A DNA stretch of 64,000 nt from Neoroseomonas oryzicola (GTDB taxonomy: Bacteria; Pseudomonadota; Alphaproteobacteria; Acetobacterales; Acetobacteraceae): contig NZ_JAAVUP010000002.1 in assembly GCF_012163135.1 (NCBI RefSeq), forward strand, positions 976,793 to 1,040,792. The letters run 5' to 3'. Below, one piece after another: positions 17,138 to 26,783 of the stretch (within the stretch, counting starts at the first letter, position 1; every line of letters starts with the position of its first letter). The notes below the pieces were generated by a model, which ran no database searches, was not told the DNA's origin, and worked only from the letters and a program-made list of their open reading frames with translations. The position numbers and the translations under genes are program-made.

Positions 17138-18511
17138 ATGACCGCGCGCATCCTCGTCGTCGACGACGTGCCGGCGAACCTCCGCCTGCTCGAAGCCAAG
17201 CTGCGGGCCGAGTATTTCGAGGTCGCGCTCGCCGCCTCGGGGCCGGAGGCGCTGGCGCTGTCCTCGGCCTGGGCGCCGGATGTCGTGCTGCTCGACGTGA
17301 TGATGCCGGGCATGGACGGCTACGAGGTCTGCCGGCGGCTGAAGTCCCAGCCGGCGACGGCCCATATTCCGGTGGTGATGGTCACCGCCCTGGTGGAGCA
17401 GTCCGAGCGCGTGCGCGGGCTCGAGGCCGGGGCGGACGACTTCCTGTCCAAGCCGGTCGATACGGCCCTGCTGCTGGCGCGGCTGCGCGCGCTGCTGCGG
17501 GTCAAGCAGGTTCTCGACGCCTGGCGGCTGCGCGCGGACACCGTGCGCGAGCTCGGCGTCGAACCGGCCGAGCCACCCGAGGAAGTCGCCTTCGGGTCCC
17601 GGCTGCTGTTCGCCGGCGGCGTACCGGGGGAGGCGGAATCGGTCGCCGCCGCGCTCGCGCCCGACGGCGTGCAGGTGGAGCATGCGCCGGACGAGGCCGC
17701 CGCCTGGGAACGCCTGCAGGATGACGAGCACGACCTCGCGCTACTGAGCCTGCCGCTCGCCGGCGGGGATGCGCTGCGCCTGACCTCCCGCCTGCGGGCG
17801 CGGACGGAAAGCCGCGACATGCCGCTGGTGATGCTGGCGGCGGAGGAACAGCGCCAGGCGCTGCTGCGCGCCTTCGACCTCGGCGCCAGCGACCACGTGA
17901 TGCGGCCGGTGGATGCGCCTGAATTGCGGGCGCGGGTCCGCAACCAGCTGCGCCGGCGCCGCTACCAGGAATTGCTGCGGGACAATCTCGACCGGTCGCT
18001 GGAACTGGCGGTGACCGATCCGCTGACCGGGCTGCGGAATCGCCGCTATGTGCGCCGGCACCTGGACCAGCTGCTCGGGTCCGGGGCCTCGGCGGCGGTG
18101 CTGCTGATCGACGTGGATCGCTTCAAGCCGCTGAACGACCGCTATGGCCACGCCGTCGGCGACATCGCGCTGCGGGAGGTCGCGTCCCGCCTGCGCGAGC
18201 ATCTCCGCGCCGTGGACGTCGTCGCCCGCTATGGCGGCGAGGAGTTCATGGCGGTCATCGCCGCGGCGGGGGAGGAGGAGGCGCTGGCCGTGGGCGAGCG
18301 CCTGCGGGCGGCGATCGCCGGGCAGCCGATCACGGCGCCGGGGCTGTCACTGCCCGTGACGATCAGCGTCGGCGCCGCCGTGTCGGAAGAAGGCGTCAGC
18401 CCGGAAAACCTGATCGCCGCGGCCGATGCGGCGCTCTATCGCGCCAAGGACCGCGGCCGGAACCGGGTGGAGAAGGCGGCCCTGGAGGACCGCAGGGCCG
18501 AGGCGCGCTGA
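17138..18511 (+). CDS. pleD: response regulator diguanylate cyclase PleD
   Basis: A 457-residue REC-REC-GGDEF protein. The first receiver has the acidic pair DD at residues 9-10, phospho-acceptor Asp53 ('LLDVMMPGMDG') and Lys in 'FLSKPVD'. The second receiver has lost its acceptor aspartate ('LALLSLPLAGG'), as expected for the PleD adaptor domain. The cyclase motif GGEEF is at 366-370 and an inhibitory RxxD site lies five residues before it (R357-D360). It makes cyclic di-GMP and is feedback inhibited. Adjacency to rpmG is conserved in alphaproteobacteria. Confidence 0.93.
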   Translation: MTARILVVDDVPANLRLLEAKLRAEYFEVALAASGPEALALSSAWAPDVVLLDVMMPGMDGYEVCRRLKSQPATAHIPVVMVTALVEQSERVRGLEAGADDFLSKPVDTALLLARLRALLRVKQVLDAWRLRADTVRELGVEPAEPPEEVAFGSRLLFAGGVPGEAESVAAALAPDGVQVEHAPDEAAAWERLQDDEHDLALLSLPLAGGDALRLTSRLRARTESRDMPLVMLAAEEQRQALLRAFDLGASDHVMRPVDAPELRARVRNQLRRRRYQELLRDNLDRSLELAVTDPLTGLRNRRYVRRHLDQLLGSGASAAVLLIDVDRFKPLNDRYGHAVGDIALREVASRLREHLRAVDVVARYGGEEFMAVIAAAGEEEALAVGERLRAAIAGQPITAPGLSLPVTISVGAAVSEEGVSPENLIAAADAALYRAKDRGRNRVEKAALEDRRAEAR

Positions 18512-18532
18512 GGCGGCGCCCCGGCCTTCCAA

Positions 18533-18700
18533 TCACTTGATCTTGGCTTCGCGGAAGACGACGTGCTTGCGCGCGACGGGGTCGTACTTCTTCTTCTCCA
18601 TCTTGGAGGTCATCGTGCGCGTGTTCTTCTTCGTCACGTAGAAGTAGCCGGTGTCGGCGCTGCTCACGAGGCGGATCAGGATGGTGTTCGACTTGGCCAT
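18533..18700 (-). CDS. rpmG: 50S ribosomal protein L33
   Basis: A 55-residue L33 beginning '[20 protein letters not shown]' with the conserved '[19 protein letters not shown]' C-terminus. It lacks the CxxC pairs, so it is the zinc-independent form. GGAG precedes the ATG at 18700. It converges on pleD with 21 bases between the stops. Confidence 0.97.
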   Translation of the reverse strand: MAKSNTILIRLVSSADTGYFYVTKKNTRTMTSKMEKKKYDPVARKHVVFREAKIK

Positions 18701-18888
18701 GACAAAACTCCGTGGCCCGCAGGCCAAGGGGCCCCGGGTGCGAGGGACCGGAAACTAGCGTCCGCCACGCCCCAGTCAAGCGAAAGCGGGGCCGATCGGC
18801 GCCGGAATCGACGTCGCAGCGAGGCCACCAGGCGCCGGCCCGGGGCCGTGCCGCAGCGCCGAGGACCGCGGATGCGCTCCGCGCGGCG

Positions 18889-20397
18889 TCAGCGCGGCAG
18901 GGCGGCGACGATCGCGAAGGGGTCCGAGGCCAGCGCGCGGGCCGCGGCCAGTTCCGACTCGGTCGCATCGCCCGGCGGGCAGGCGGCGCGCAGGCGCTCG
19001 GCCTCGGCCTCCCGCACCGGCAGCCGCAGGGCGCGCTCGGCGGCCTGCACGGGGCCCATCGGCCGCGCCCCGGCGCGCAGCGCCGCGAGGTTCACCGCCG
19101 TCGGCTCCGGTCCCCCGGCGGTGCACAGGCCCGGGATCACGCCCACCGCCTGCAGCGGCCAGCCCGCCGGCATCACCAGCCGCGACCAGGAGATCAGCAG
19201 CTCCCCCCCGTCCGGCAGCGGGATCACCACCTGCACCGTCCCCTTGCCCATGGTGACGGTGCCGGCGACCGCCGCGCGGCCGCGGTCGCCGAGCGCGGCG
19301 GCGAGGATCTCGGCCGAGGAGGCGGTGCGCCCATCCACCAGCGTGACCACCGGCAGCCCGTCGGTGATGTCCGGCCCCGTGGTGACGTAGATCCGGCTGG
19401 CGTCGGGGTGCCGGCCGATGGTGCGGAAGGCCTCGCCTTCGCCGAGGAAGATGTCCGCCACCGCCGCCGCCTGCGACAGCAGCCCGCCCCGGTTGCCCCG
19501 CAGGTCGAGCACCACCCCGCGCGGCCGCCCCTGCGCGATGGCGCCGAGCAGCGCCGCGGCGACCTGCCGGTCGGTCTGGGCCGAGAAGGTGGGGATGCGG
19601 ATGACGAGGATCTCGTCCCGCCGTTCCGAGGTCACGGGCGTGCCCATCGGAAGGGTGCGGACCAGCGTCACCTCCTTCCGGGTGCGGCCCTGCTGGACCA
19701 GCAGCTGCACCTCGGACCCTGCCGGGCCTTCGAGGAGCCCCGCGGCGACGCCCGGATCCCGCGTGCGCAGCGCCTGGCCGTCGATCGCCAGCACCCGGTC
19801 CCCGACCCGCAGCCCGGCCTGGGCGGCGGGCCCGCCCGAGGACACCGCGGCGATCACCGCGCCCACACCGCGCCCCGGCGCAAGGCGCAGGCCGAGCCCC
19901 GCCTCGCCGGTGCGCCGTTCCCGCGCGGCCTGGGCTTCCTCGGGCGTGATGTAGCGGCTGAACGGATCGAGATGCGTGAAGATGCCCTCGAAGCTCTCCG
20001 CGATGAGGCGCGGCGCGCCGGCGCGCCGCAGCAGCTGCGATTGCGACCAGGCGGCTTCCTGGAACCGGGTCAGGTCGTCCGCCGCGGCGCCGCCCGCGCG
20101 CGCCGGGCCGTCCGGGCCGCCCAGGGCGGGGGCGGTGCGCGTCAGCAGCGTCCGTCCGCCGACGGCGAGCGTCACGTCCCGGCCGGACCGCCGCACCGTC
20201 AGTGACGGCTCGACATCCGTCAGCCCCGTTAGCGCCCAGACGATGAGGTCGGCGGGCGATGCGGCTTCGAGGTGGCGTTCGAGGATGGCGGCGAATCCGG
20301 TGCCGAGCACCAGGCGCATTTCCTCGCGGGGGTAGGGGGCGTTGCGGACGGCTTCCTGCGCGGCCGCAAGGCCAGGCAGCAGGAGGACGAGGATCAG
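18889..20397 (-). CDS. S41 family C-terminal processing peptidase with PDZ domain
   Basis: An exported serine protease of about 502 residues. A PDZ domain ('LRLAPGRGVGAVIAAVSSGG..AGLRVGDRVLAIDG') precedes the S41 core with the catalytic serine in 'DGRTASSAEILAAAL' and the lysine in 'TVTMGKGTVQ'. The start is unusual. No ATG, GTG or TTG lies between the end of rnr and the hydrophobic leader, but a CTG at 20397 overlaps the rnr TGA (CTGA) and would give a short signal peptide 'ILVLLLPGLAAAQ'. A CTG start is inferred, not shown. Confidence 0.78.
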   Translation of the reverse strand: MILVLLLPGLAAAQEAVRNAPYPREEMRLVLGTGFAAILERHLEAASPADLIVWALTGLTDVEPSLTVRRSGRDVTLAVGGRTLLTRTAPALGGPDGPARAGGAAADDLTRFQEAAWSQSQLLRRAGAPRLIAESFEGIFTHLDPFSRYITPEEAQAARERRTGEAGLGLRLAPGRGVGAVIAAVSSGGPAAQAGLRVGDRVLAIDGQALRTRDPGVAAGLLEGPAGSEVQLLVQQGRTRKEVTLVRTLPMGTPVTSERRDEILVIRIPTFSAQTDRQVAAALLGAIAQGRPRGVVLDLRGNRGGLLSQAAAVADIFLGEGEAFRTIGRHPDASRIYVTTGPDITDGLPVVTLVDGRTASSAEILAAALGDRGRAAVAGTVTMGKGTVQVVIPLPDGGELLISWSRLVMPAGWPLQAVGVIPGLCTAGGPEPTAVNLAALRAGARPMGPVQAAERALRLPVREAEAERLRAACPPGDATESELAAARALASDPFAIVAALPR

Positions 20398-22799
20398 CGC
20401 CGCCGCTCGCGCTGCCGTCCCTTGGGCGCCGGACGGCCGCGGCCGCGGGCGGGCAGCCCCTGCATGATGTGGAACACCATGCCGCCGGTGCGCGGCGTGG
20501 CTTCCGCGAGCCTGGCCTCGACCGCCTGGCCCAGGCTGAAGGTCAGTCGTGTCCTGCGACCGGCCAGCGTCTGCGTGGCCTCGTCCAAGTCCCATCTGTC
20601 GTCCGGTAGAGAACCGAGTGGGACGATTCCGCTCGCCCCGTTCTCTTCCAGCGTGACGAAGAGACCGAAGCGAGTCACTCCGGAAATTCGTGCCTCGAAC
20701 GACTCTCCGACTCGTTGTGCCATAAAGGCCGCGAGGTAGCGGTCGACGGCGTCGCGCTCGGCCGCCGCGGCGCGTCGTTCGGTCGCCGTGATGTGTTCGG
20801 CGGTGTCCGGGAAGCGCGCGGCTTCCGTCTCGTGCAGCCCGTCCTGGCCCAGCTTCAGGCCGCGGATCAGCGCGCGGTGCACCAGCAGGTCGGCATAGCG
20901 GCGGATCGGCGAGGTGAAATGCGCGTAGCGCGACAGCGCGAGGCCGAAATGGCCGATGTTGTCCGGCGCATAGGCGGCCTGGGACTGGCCGCGCAGGACG
21001 GCCTCATTGACCAGGCGTTCCTCCGGCGTGCCGCGCACCTTGTCCAGCACCCGGGCGAAGTCGCGCGGATGCAGGTGCCCGCCCTGGGGCAGCGTGATCT
21101 CGAAGGTCGCGAGGAACTGCCGCAGCCCTTCGAGCTTCTGGTCCGAGGGCCGGTCGTGCACGCGGTACATGCAGGGCTGGATGAGGCGTTCCAGTTCCTC
21201 CGCCGCGCAGACATTGGCGGCGACCATGAATTCCTCGATCAGCCGGTGCGAATCGAGCCGGGCGCGCGGGACGACGGCGGTCACCCGCCCCGCCTTGTCG
21301 AGCATCACCCTCCGCTCGGGCATGTCGAGGTCGAGCGTGCCGCGCTTCTCCCGCGCCGCGAGCAGCGCGCGGTAGGCGCCGTAGAGCCGCGCGACATGGC
21401 CGGAGGCGAGCGACGCCGGATCGGTCCCGGCATCGGCGGCCTCCTGCACCTGCTCGTAGGTCAGGCGGGCTGCGGAGCGCATCAGGCCGCGGCCGAAGGC
21501 GTGGGCGTGCTTCCGCCCCTGCGCGTCGAAGCGCATCTCGACATAGAGGCAGCCGCGCTCCTCGTCCGGGCGCAGGCTGCACCAGCCGTTGGACAGCGCC
21601 TCGGGCAGCATCGGCACGACGCGGTCGGGGAAATAGACCGAATTGCCGCGCGCCCAGGCCTCGCGGTCGAGATGGCTGCCGGGCGTGACGTAATGCGCGA
21701 CGTCCGCGATGGCGACGAGGATGCGCCAGCCATCGCCGTCAGGCTCGGCGAAGACGGCGTCGTCGAAGTCGCGCGCATCCTCCCCGTCGATCGTCACCAG
21801 CGGGATGTCGCGCAGGTCGGTGCGGCCGCGCGCGGCGACGGCGCGCGCCTTCTCGGCCTGCTGCACGGCCTCGGCGGGGAAGATGTCGGGGATGCCATGG
21901 GCGTGGATGCACACCAGCGAGACCGAGCGCGGTTCCCCCATCACGCCGAGGCGCTCGGTGATGCGCGCCGGCTTGGGGCCGAGGTGGCGGGTGGAGGGCA
22001 GGGGCTCGGCGAAGACGATCTCGCCGGGCTTCGCGCCGTTCTCCTCGCCCTGCGGGACGTGCCAGATGCCCTTCTGGCGGCGGTCGGTGGGGATGATGCG
22101 GCCATCCTCGAAGACGCCGAGGATGCGCGCCGGCGCCGCACCGCCAATGCGCTTGAAGGTGCGGCCTTCGTACTTGCCGGGGCCGATCGGCCTGAGGCGT
22201 GCGAGGACGCGTTCCCCCGCGGTCAGCGCCGGGTGCCCCTTGGGTTCGGGGCGCATGTAGATGACGGGCGGGCGGCCTTCGCCCTGCCAGGCGACCGGGC
22301 GCGCGATCGGGTCGCCATCCGGGTCGGTGCCGGTGACCTCGACGGGGGCGATCTCGGGCAGGCGTGTCGGGTGGATGACGGCACGCTTTCCGGCGGGGGC
22401 GGAACCCCCCTCGGCGGCGAGCTCGCGCATCAGGACGCGCAGCGCGGGCCGCTGGTCGGAGGTGAGGCCGAAATGCCGCGCGATGTCGGATTTGGTGACG
22501 CGCCCGGATGCCGAGGCGAGGAAGGCGCGGAGTTCGGCCTTGCTTGGCAACGCGGCAGGTTCGTCGCTGCGTGCGGCGGCGCGGCGCTTCGCGCTGGCGC
22601 GAGGGCCGGCGGCGGATTTGGCGGTGGCGCGGTGCGGCTTGGCGGCGCGGCCGTGGCCCGGATCGTCCGCTGCCACATGGCGCGGCGTTGGCTCGTCGGC
22701 GGGACGGGACGCGCGTGGCGCGTTGGGCGCGGGCGGGGCGGCGCCCGGCTTGCGGGCGCGGGCCTTGTGGCCCTTCACGGGCGGCCCGCGCCTGGGCAT
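20394..22799 (-). CDS. rnr: ribonuclease R
   Basis: An 801-residue 3'-5' exoribonuclease. It has a basic Pro/Ala/Arg-rich N-terminal extension of about 85 residues, a winged-helix domain, cold-shock domains, the RNB core with 'LVTIDGEDARDFDDAVFAE' (metal-binding aspartates) and 'HFTSPIRRYADLLVHR', then an S1 domain and a basic tail. The start ATG shares one base with the topA stop (TGATG), indicating coupled translation in a topA-rnr-protease operon. Confidence 0.96.
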   Translation of the reverse strand: MPRRGPPVKGHKARARKPGAAPPAPNAPRASRPADEPTPRHVAADDPGHGRAAKPHRATAKSAAGPRASAKRRAAARSDEPAALPSKAELRAFLASASGRVTKSDIARHFGLTSDQRPALRVLMRELAAEGGSAPAGKRAVIHPTRLPEIAPVEVTGTDPDGDPIARPVAWQGEGRPPVIYMRPEPKGHPALTAGERVLARLRPIGPGKYEGRTFKRIGGAAPARILGVFEDGRIIPTDRRQKGIWHVPQGEENGAKPGEIVFAEPLPSTRHLGPKPARITERLGVMGEPRSVSLVCIHAHGIPDIFPAEAVQQAEKARAVAARGRTDLRDIPLVTIDGEDARDFDDAVFAEPDGDGWRILVAIADVAHYVTPGSHLDREAWARGNSVYFPDRVVPMLPEALSNGWCSLRPDEERGCLYVEMRFDAQGRKHAHAFGRGLMRSAARLTYEQVQEAADAGTDPASLASGHVARLYGAYRALLAAREKRGTLDLDMPERRVMLDKAGRVTAVVPRARLDSHRLIEEFMVAANVCAAEELERLIQPCMYRVHDRPSDQKLEGLRQFLATFEITLPQGGHLHPRDFARVLDKVRGTPEERLVNEAVLRGQSQAAYAPDNIGHFGLALSRYAHFTSPIRRYADLLVHRALIRGLKLGQDGLHETEAARFPDTAEHITATERRAAAAERDAVDRYLAAFMAQRVGESFEARISGVTRFGLFVTLEENGASGIVPLGSLPDDRWDLDEATQTLAGRRTRLTFSLGQAVEARLAEATPRTGGMVFHIMQGLPARGRGRPAPKGRQRERRR

Positions 22800-25501
22800 C
22801 AGCGGGGCGTCTTTCCGGCGCGCGGCGCCGCCTTGGCGGCGGGCTTCTTCGCGGCGGGCTTGGCCGCGGCCTTGCGGGCCGGGGCCTTGGCGGCGGCCGC
22901 CTTGCGTGCCGGCTTGGCCTCGCCCTCGGCCGCCTTGCGGGCTGCGGGTTTCGCCGCGGCCGCCTTGCGACCGGCCGGGCCGCGCGGCTTTAGCGCCTTG
23001 CCCTTCTCCTCGAGCAGCGCGATGGCGTCCTCGAGGCTGATGTCTTCCATGGCCACGTCGCGCGGCAGGTTCGCGACCGTCTTCCCGTGCTGGGCATAGG
23101 GCCCGAAACGGCCCTTGCGGACCACGACCGGTTCCTTGTCCTTCGGGTGCGGCCCGAGTTCCCGCACCCGCGACCGCGCATCGGCGAGCAGGGCGAGGGC
23201 GCGGTTCATGCCGACGGTCAGCACGTCGTCATCCTTGTCGAGCGACTTGAACACCGACCCGCAGCGGACATAGGGCCCGAAGCGGCCGAGGCCCGCGGTG
23301 ATCTCCTCGCCCGTCTCCGGATCGACGCCGATGATCCGTGGCAGGGAGAGCAGGCCGAGCGCCTGGTCGAGCGTTATGGCATCCGGGGAGACCCCGTTCG
23401 GCAGGCTGGTCCGCTTCGGCTTGGTCGGCTTGCCCTTGGCGTCCGTCCCGGGTTCGCCGAGCTGGATGTAGAAGCCGTAGGGCCCTCGCTTGAGCGTGAC
23501 CTTCTGGCCCGTCGCCGGGTCCTCGCCGAGTTCCTGGTCGCCGCCCGCGGCCTCCGCGCTGCCGGAATCGACACCGAAGGGCCGCGTGTAACGGCATTCG
23601 GGGTAGTTCGAGCAGCCGATGAAGGCGCCCGTGCGGCCGAGCCGCAGCCCCAGCCGCCCGTTGCCGCAGGTCGGGCAGAGCCGCGGGTCGGTGCCGTCGG
23701 CACGCTCGGGGAAGATGTGCGGGCCGAGGTCCTCGTCCAGCGCGTCGATGACGTCGCGGATCTTGAGGTCCTTGGTCGCCTCGACCGCGGCCGAGAAATC
23801 CTTCCAGAAGGCGCGCATCACGGCGCGCCAATCGGTCTGGCCGGCGGAGATCTCGTCGAGCTTTTCCTCCATCGCGGAGGTGAAGCCCGTGTCCACGTAG
23901 CGTTCGAAGAAGCGGACCAGGAAGGTCGTGACCATCCGCCCGAGGTCCTGCGCGATGAAGCGCCGCTTCTCGAGCGTGACGTATTTCAGGTCCTGCAGCC
24001 GCTGCAGGATCGAGGCGTAGGTCGAGGGCCGGCCGATGCCCAGTTCCTCGAGCCGCTTGACGAGCGAGGCCTCGGAATAGCGGGGCGGCGGCTGGGTGAA
24101 GTGCTGGCTCGCGGTGACGTCGCCGCGCTTGAGCGGGTCGCGCTCCTTCATCGGCGGCAGCAGGCGGCTGTCCTCGTCCTCGCTCGGCTCGGCGGGCTTG
24201 AGGCCGGCGCGCAGGTCGGCGGCGCGGTCGTCCTCGTCCTCCCGGTACAGCTTCAGGAAGCCGTCGAAGGCGACGACCGAGCCGGTGGCGCGGAAGCGGA
24301 TCTTCCCATCGGCCGAGGTGATGTCGACCGCGGTCTGGTCGAGCTCGGCCGCCGCCATCTGCGAGGCGACGGCGCGCTTCCAGATGAGTTCGTAGAGCCG
24401 CGCCTGCGCGCCTTCCAATTCGCCCTGCATGCTCTCGGGCGTGCGGGTCACCTCGGTCGGGCGGATCGCCTCGTGCGCTTCCTGGGCGTTCTTCGCCTTG
24501 GTCTGGTACTCGCGCGGCGCGGGCGGCAGGTAGTCGGCGCCGAAGGCGTCCTTCACGTGGTCGCGGATGGCGGTCATCGCCTCCCGCGCCATGGAGACGC
24601 CGTCCGTCCGCATGTAGGTGATGTGCCCGGCCTCATAGAGCTGCTGGGCGGTGCGCATGGTCTGCTGCGCGCCCATGCCGAGCTTGCGGCTGGCCTCCAT
24701 CTGCAGCGTCGACGTCATGAAGGGCGGCGGCGGGTTGCGCCGGACGCGCTTCTTCTCGACCGAGTCGACGGCATAGGTCCCGGCCTCGGCCAGCGCCTTG
24801 GCGCGGTGGGCCGTCGCTGCGTCCGGCAGGTCGAACTGCTCGAGCTTCTTGCCGTCCAGATGCGTCAGCCGCGCCGTGAAGGGGGCGCCGGCTGGCGTCT
24901 GGAACTTCGCTTCCAGCGTCCAGTATTCGCGCGCCTTGAAGGCCTCGATCTCGGCCTCGCGCTCGCAGATCAGGCGCAGCGCCACCGACTGCACGCGCCC
25001 CGCGGAACGGCTGCCCGGCAGCTTGCGCCACAGGAGCGGGGAGAGCGTGTAGCCCACGAGGTAGTCGAGGGCGCGGCGCGCCAGGTAGGCGTCGATCAGC
25101 GGCACGTCGAGGTCGCGCGGATGGGCGACCGCGTGCTGTACCGCGCGCTTGGTGATCTCGTTGAAGGTGATGCGCCGGACGTCCTTGCCCTTCAGCGCGC
25201 CGCGGCTGCCGAGCATGTCCTTGACGTGCCAGGAGATCGCCTCGCCCTCGCGATCCGGGTCGGTGGCGAGGAAGAGGCGCTTCGCGCCCTTCAGCGCGGT
25301 GGCGATCTTGGCGACCTGCGCCTCGCCCCGCCCGTCCTTGCCCCACACCATGGCGAAGTCCTGGTCGGGCAGGACGGCGCCGTCCTTCTCCTCCAGGTCG
25401 CGGACATGGCCGAAGGAGGCGAGCACGGTGAAATCGCGCCCGAGATACTTCTCGATCGTCTTGGCCTTGGCCGGGGATTCGACGACGACGACGTCCGACA
25501 T
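22799..25501 (-). CDS. topA: DNA topoisomerase I
   Basis: A 900-residue type IA topoisomerase. The Toprim start 'VVVESPAKAKTIEKYLG' and 'ATDPDREGEAISWH' are intact and the active-site tyrosine lies in 'GHITYMRTDGVSM'. One C4 zinc-finger repeat begins 'CPTCGNGRLGLRLG', followed by two repeats without cysteines. The last ~55 residues are an Ala/Lys/Pro-rich histone H1-like tail that probably adds DNA affinity. The start at 25501 was preferred over an ATG five codons upstream because 'MSDVVVVES' is the conserved N-terminus. Lies 11 bases downstream of dprA. Confidence 0.97.
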   Translation of the reverse strand: MSDVVVVESPAKAKTIEKYLGRDFTVLASFGHVRDLEEKDGAVLPDQDFAMVWGKDGRGEAQVAKIATALKGAKRLFLATDPDREGEAISWHVKDMLGSRGALKGKDVRRITFNEITKRAVQHAVAHPRDLDVPLIDAYLARRALDYLVGYTLSPLLWRKLPGSRSAGRVQSVALRLICEREAEIEAFKAREYWTLEAKFQTPAGAPFTARLTHLDGKKLEQFDLPDAATAHRAKALAEAGTYAVDSVEKKRVRRNPPPPFMTSTLQMEASRKLGMGAQQTMRTAQQLYEAGHITYMRTDGVSMAREAMTAIRDHVKDAFGADYLPPAPREYQTKAKNAQEAHEAIRPTEVTRTPESMQGELEGAQARLYELIWKRAVASQMAAAELDQTAVDITSADGKIRFRATGSVVAFDGFLKLYREDEDDRAADLRAGLKPAEPSEDEDSRLLPPMKERDPLKRGDVTASQHFTQPPPRYSEASLVKRLEELGIGRPSTYASILQRLQDLKYVTLEKRRFIAQDLGRMVTTFLVRFFERYVDTGFTSAMEEKLDEISAGQTDWRAVMRAFWKDFSAAVEATKDLKIRDVIDALDEDLGPHIFPERADGTDPRLCPTCGNGRLGLRLGRTGAFIGCSNYPECRYTRPFGVDSGSAEAAGGDQELGEDPATGQKVTLKRGPYGFYIQLGEPGTDAKGKPTKPKRTSLPNGVSPDAITLDQALGLLSLPRIIGVDPETGEEITAGLGRFGPYVRCGSVFKSLDKDDDVLTVGMNRALALLADARSRVRELGPHPKDKEPVVVRKGRFGPYAQHGKTVANLPRDVAMEDISLEDAIALLEEKGKALKPRGPAGRKAAAAKPAARKAAEGEAKPARKAAAAKAPARKAAAKPAAKKPAAKAAPRAGKTPR

Positions 25502-25512
25502 TGGCTTGAGGA

Positions 25513-26616
25513 TCACCCGTTCGCAGATCGCATGACGCGATGGCCGGGCAGCAGTTCCACCCGGCCTTCGAGCTCCAGATCCGTGAGCACGGCCTGGAGT
25601 TCGGGGGCAGTCAGGTGGCAGCGCCGCAGCACCTCGTCAACCGATACTGGAGACAATCCAATCAATTCAATGATTTCGGCGGCCCCTTCCGGGGGCGGGC
25701 CGAGCGGGTCCGGGCCGGTTTCCGGGCTTTCCGGCCCCCCGGAGGCCATCCGGGCGGGGTCGAAGAGGGGGGCTTCCCGGGGCGCTTCGGGGAGGTGCTC
25801 GAAGACGTCCTCGGCGGTCTCGGTCAGGTGCGCGCCCTGCCGCAGCAGGTCGTTCGACCCCCGGCAGCGCGGGTCGAGCGGGCTGCCGGGGACGGCGAAG
25901 ACCTCCCGCCCGTGTTCGAGCGCGAGGCGCGCGGTGATCAGCGTGCCGGATCGGTGCGCCGCCTCCACCACCACCACGCCGAGCGACAGGCCGGCGACGA
26001 TGCGGTTGCGCTTCGGGAAGTGGCGGTTCAGCGGCGCGGTGCCGAGCGGCGTCTCGCTGACCACCGCGCCACGTTCGGCGATGCGCGCGACGAGGCCGGC
26101 GTTCTCGGGCGGGTAGGGGACGTCCACGCCGCCAGGCAGGACGGCGACGGTCCCACCGCCGCGCAGCGCGCCCTCATGCGCCGCGGTATCGATGCCGCGC
26201 GCGAGGCCCGACACGACCGTCAGGCCCTTGGCGGCCAAGGCTTCCGACAGTTCCTCCGCCACGCGTCGACCGGCGGAGGATGCGTTGCGCGCGCCGACCA
26301 CGGCGACCGCCGGCGCGGCAAGCAGCGACGCGTCGCCGAGCACCGCCAGCACCGGCGGCGCATCCGGCAGCAGCGCCAGCAGCGGCGGATACAGGGGGTC
26401 ATCGAGGAAGACGAAGCGGCCGCCCAGACGCGCCAGCGCGGCCATCTCGTGCTTCGCCCCGGCCTCGGGGAAGGGCTCCAGGCCGCGGCTCAGGGAGGGC
26501 AAGGCCGCCAGCGCCGCCGCGCCGGTCCGGTGCCGCGCCATCAGGCGCCGGAAGGTCATCGGACCGACGCCATCGGTGCGCGCCAGGCGCAGCATGGCGA
26601 GGACGTCGCGCGTCAT
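25513..26616 (-). CDS. dprA: DNA-processing protein DprA
   Basis: A 367-residue DprA/Smf protein that loads RecA on incoming single-stranded DNA during transformation. The N-terminal SAM-like helices are followed by the Rossmann core: 'VAVVGARNASSAGRR', 'VVSGLARGIDTAAHEGAL', 'FPKRNRIVAGLS', 'GSNDLLRQGAHLTE', and a C-terminal winged-helix ('VSVDEVLRRCHLTAPELQAVL'). The start at 26616 (MTRDVLAMLRL) was chosen over an upstream ATG with no family similarity. It leads the dprA-topA-rnr-S41 operon. Confidence 0.95.
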   Translation of the reverse strand: MTRDVLAMLRLARTDGVGPMTFRRLMARHRTGAAALAALPSLSRGLEPFPEAGAKHEMAALARLGGRFVFLDDPLYPPLLALLPDAPPVLAVLGDASLLAAPAVAVVGARNASSAGRRVAEELSEALAAKGLTVVSGLARGIDTAAHEGALRGGGTVAVLPGGVDVPYPPENAGLVARIAERGAVVSETPLGTAPLNRHFPKRNRIVAGLSLGVVVVEAAHRSGTLITARLALEHGREVFAVPGSPLDPRCRGSNDLLRQGAHLTETAEDVFEHLPEAPREAPLFDPARMASGGPESPETGPDPLGPPPEGAAEIIELIGLSPVSVDEVLRRCHLTAPELQAVLTDLELEGRVELLPGHRVMRSANG

Positions 26617-26651
26617 CGTGGTTCGCGGGAGCGCTGCCCCCACACCCTTCG

Positions 26652-26681
26652 CCCGTGGCAGATGAACGCACCTGCCACGGG
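26652..26681. repeat. perfect inverted repeat upstream of dprA
   Basis: A 10-bp arm CCCGTGGCAG, 10-base spacer, and exact complement CTGCCACGGG lie 36 bases upstream of the dprA start. There is no T-run. It could be an operator for dprA or part of the termination region of the upstream MFS gene. Confidence 0.5.
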
Positions 26682-26747
26682 TGCCCAAGTCGCCGGGGTG
26701 CGCGGCGCACCCCGGACCCCGCCCGGAATCGTCATGGCGAGAAATTA

Positions 26748-26783
26748 GTCGGGTAATTCTACCTTGGGTAGATTATCCGCGAC
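26748..26783 (-). terminator. probable terminator of the MFS gene
   Basis: An imperfect stem of about 15 bp (gtcg.ggtaa.tctacc against its complement, loop ttg) contains the MFS stop codon. On the minus strand it is followed by the T-rich TAATTTCT. Confidence 0.5.

Noticed and set aside
20715..26116. Two long plus-strand frames (794 and 1009 codons) across rnr, topA and dprA
   Set aside because: Both mirror unmistakable genes on the minus strand. High GC removes stop codons from the antisense frame.
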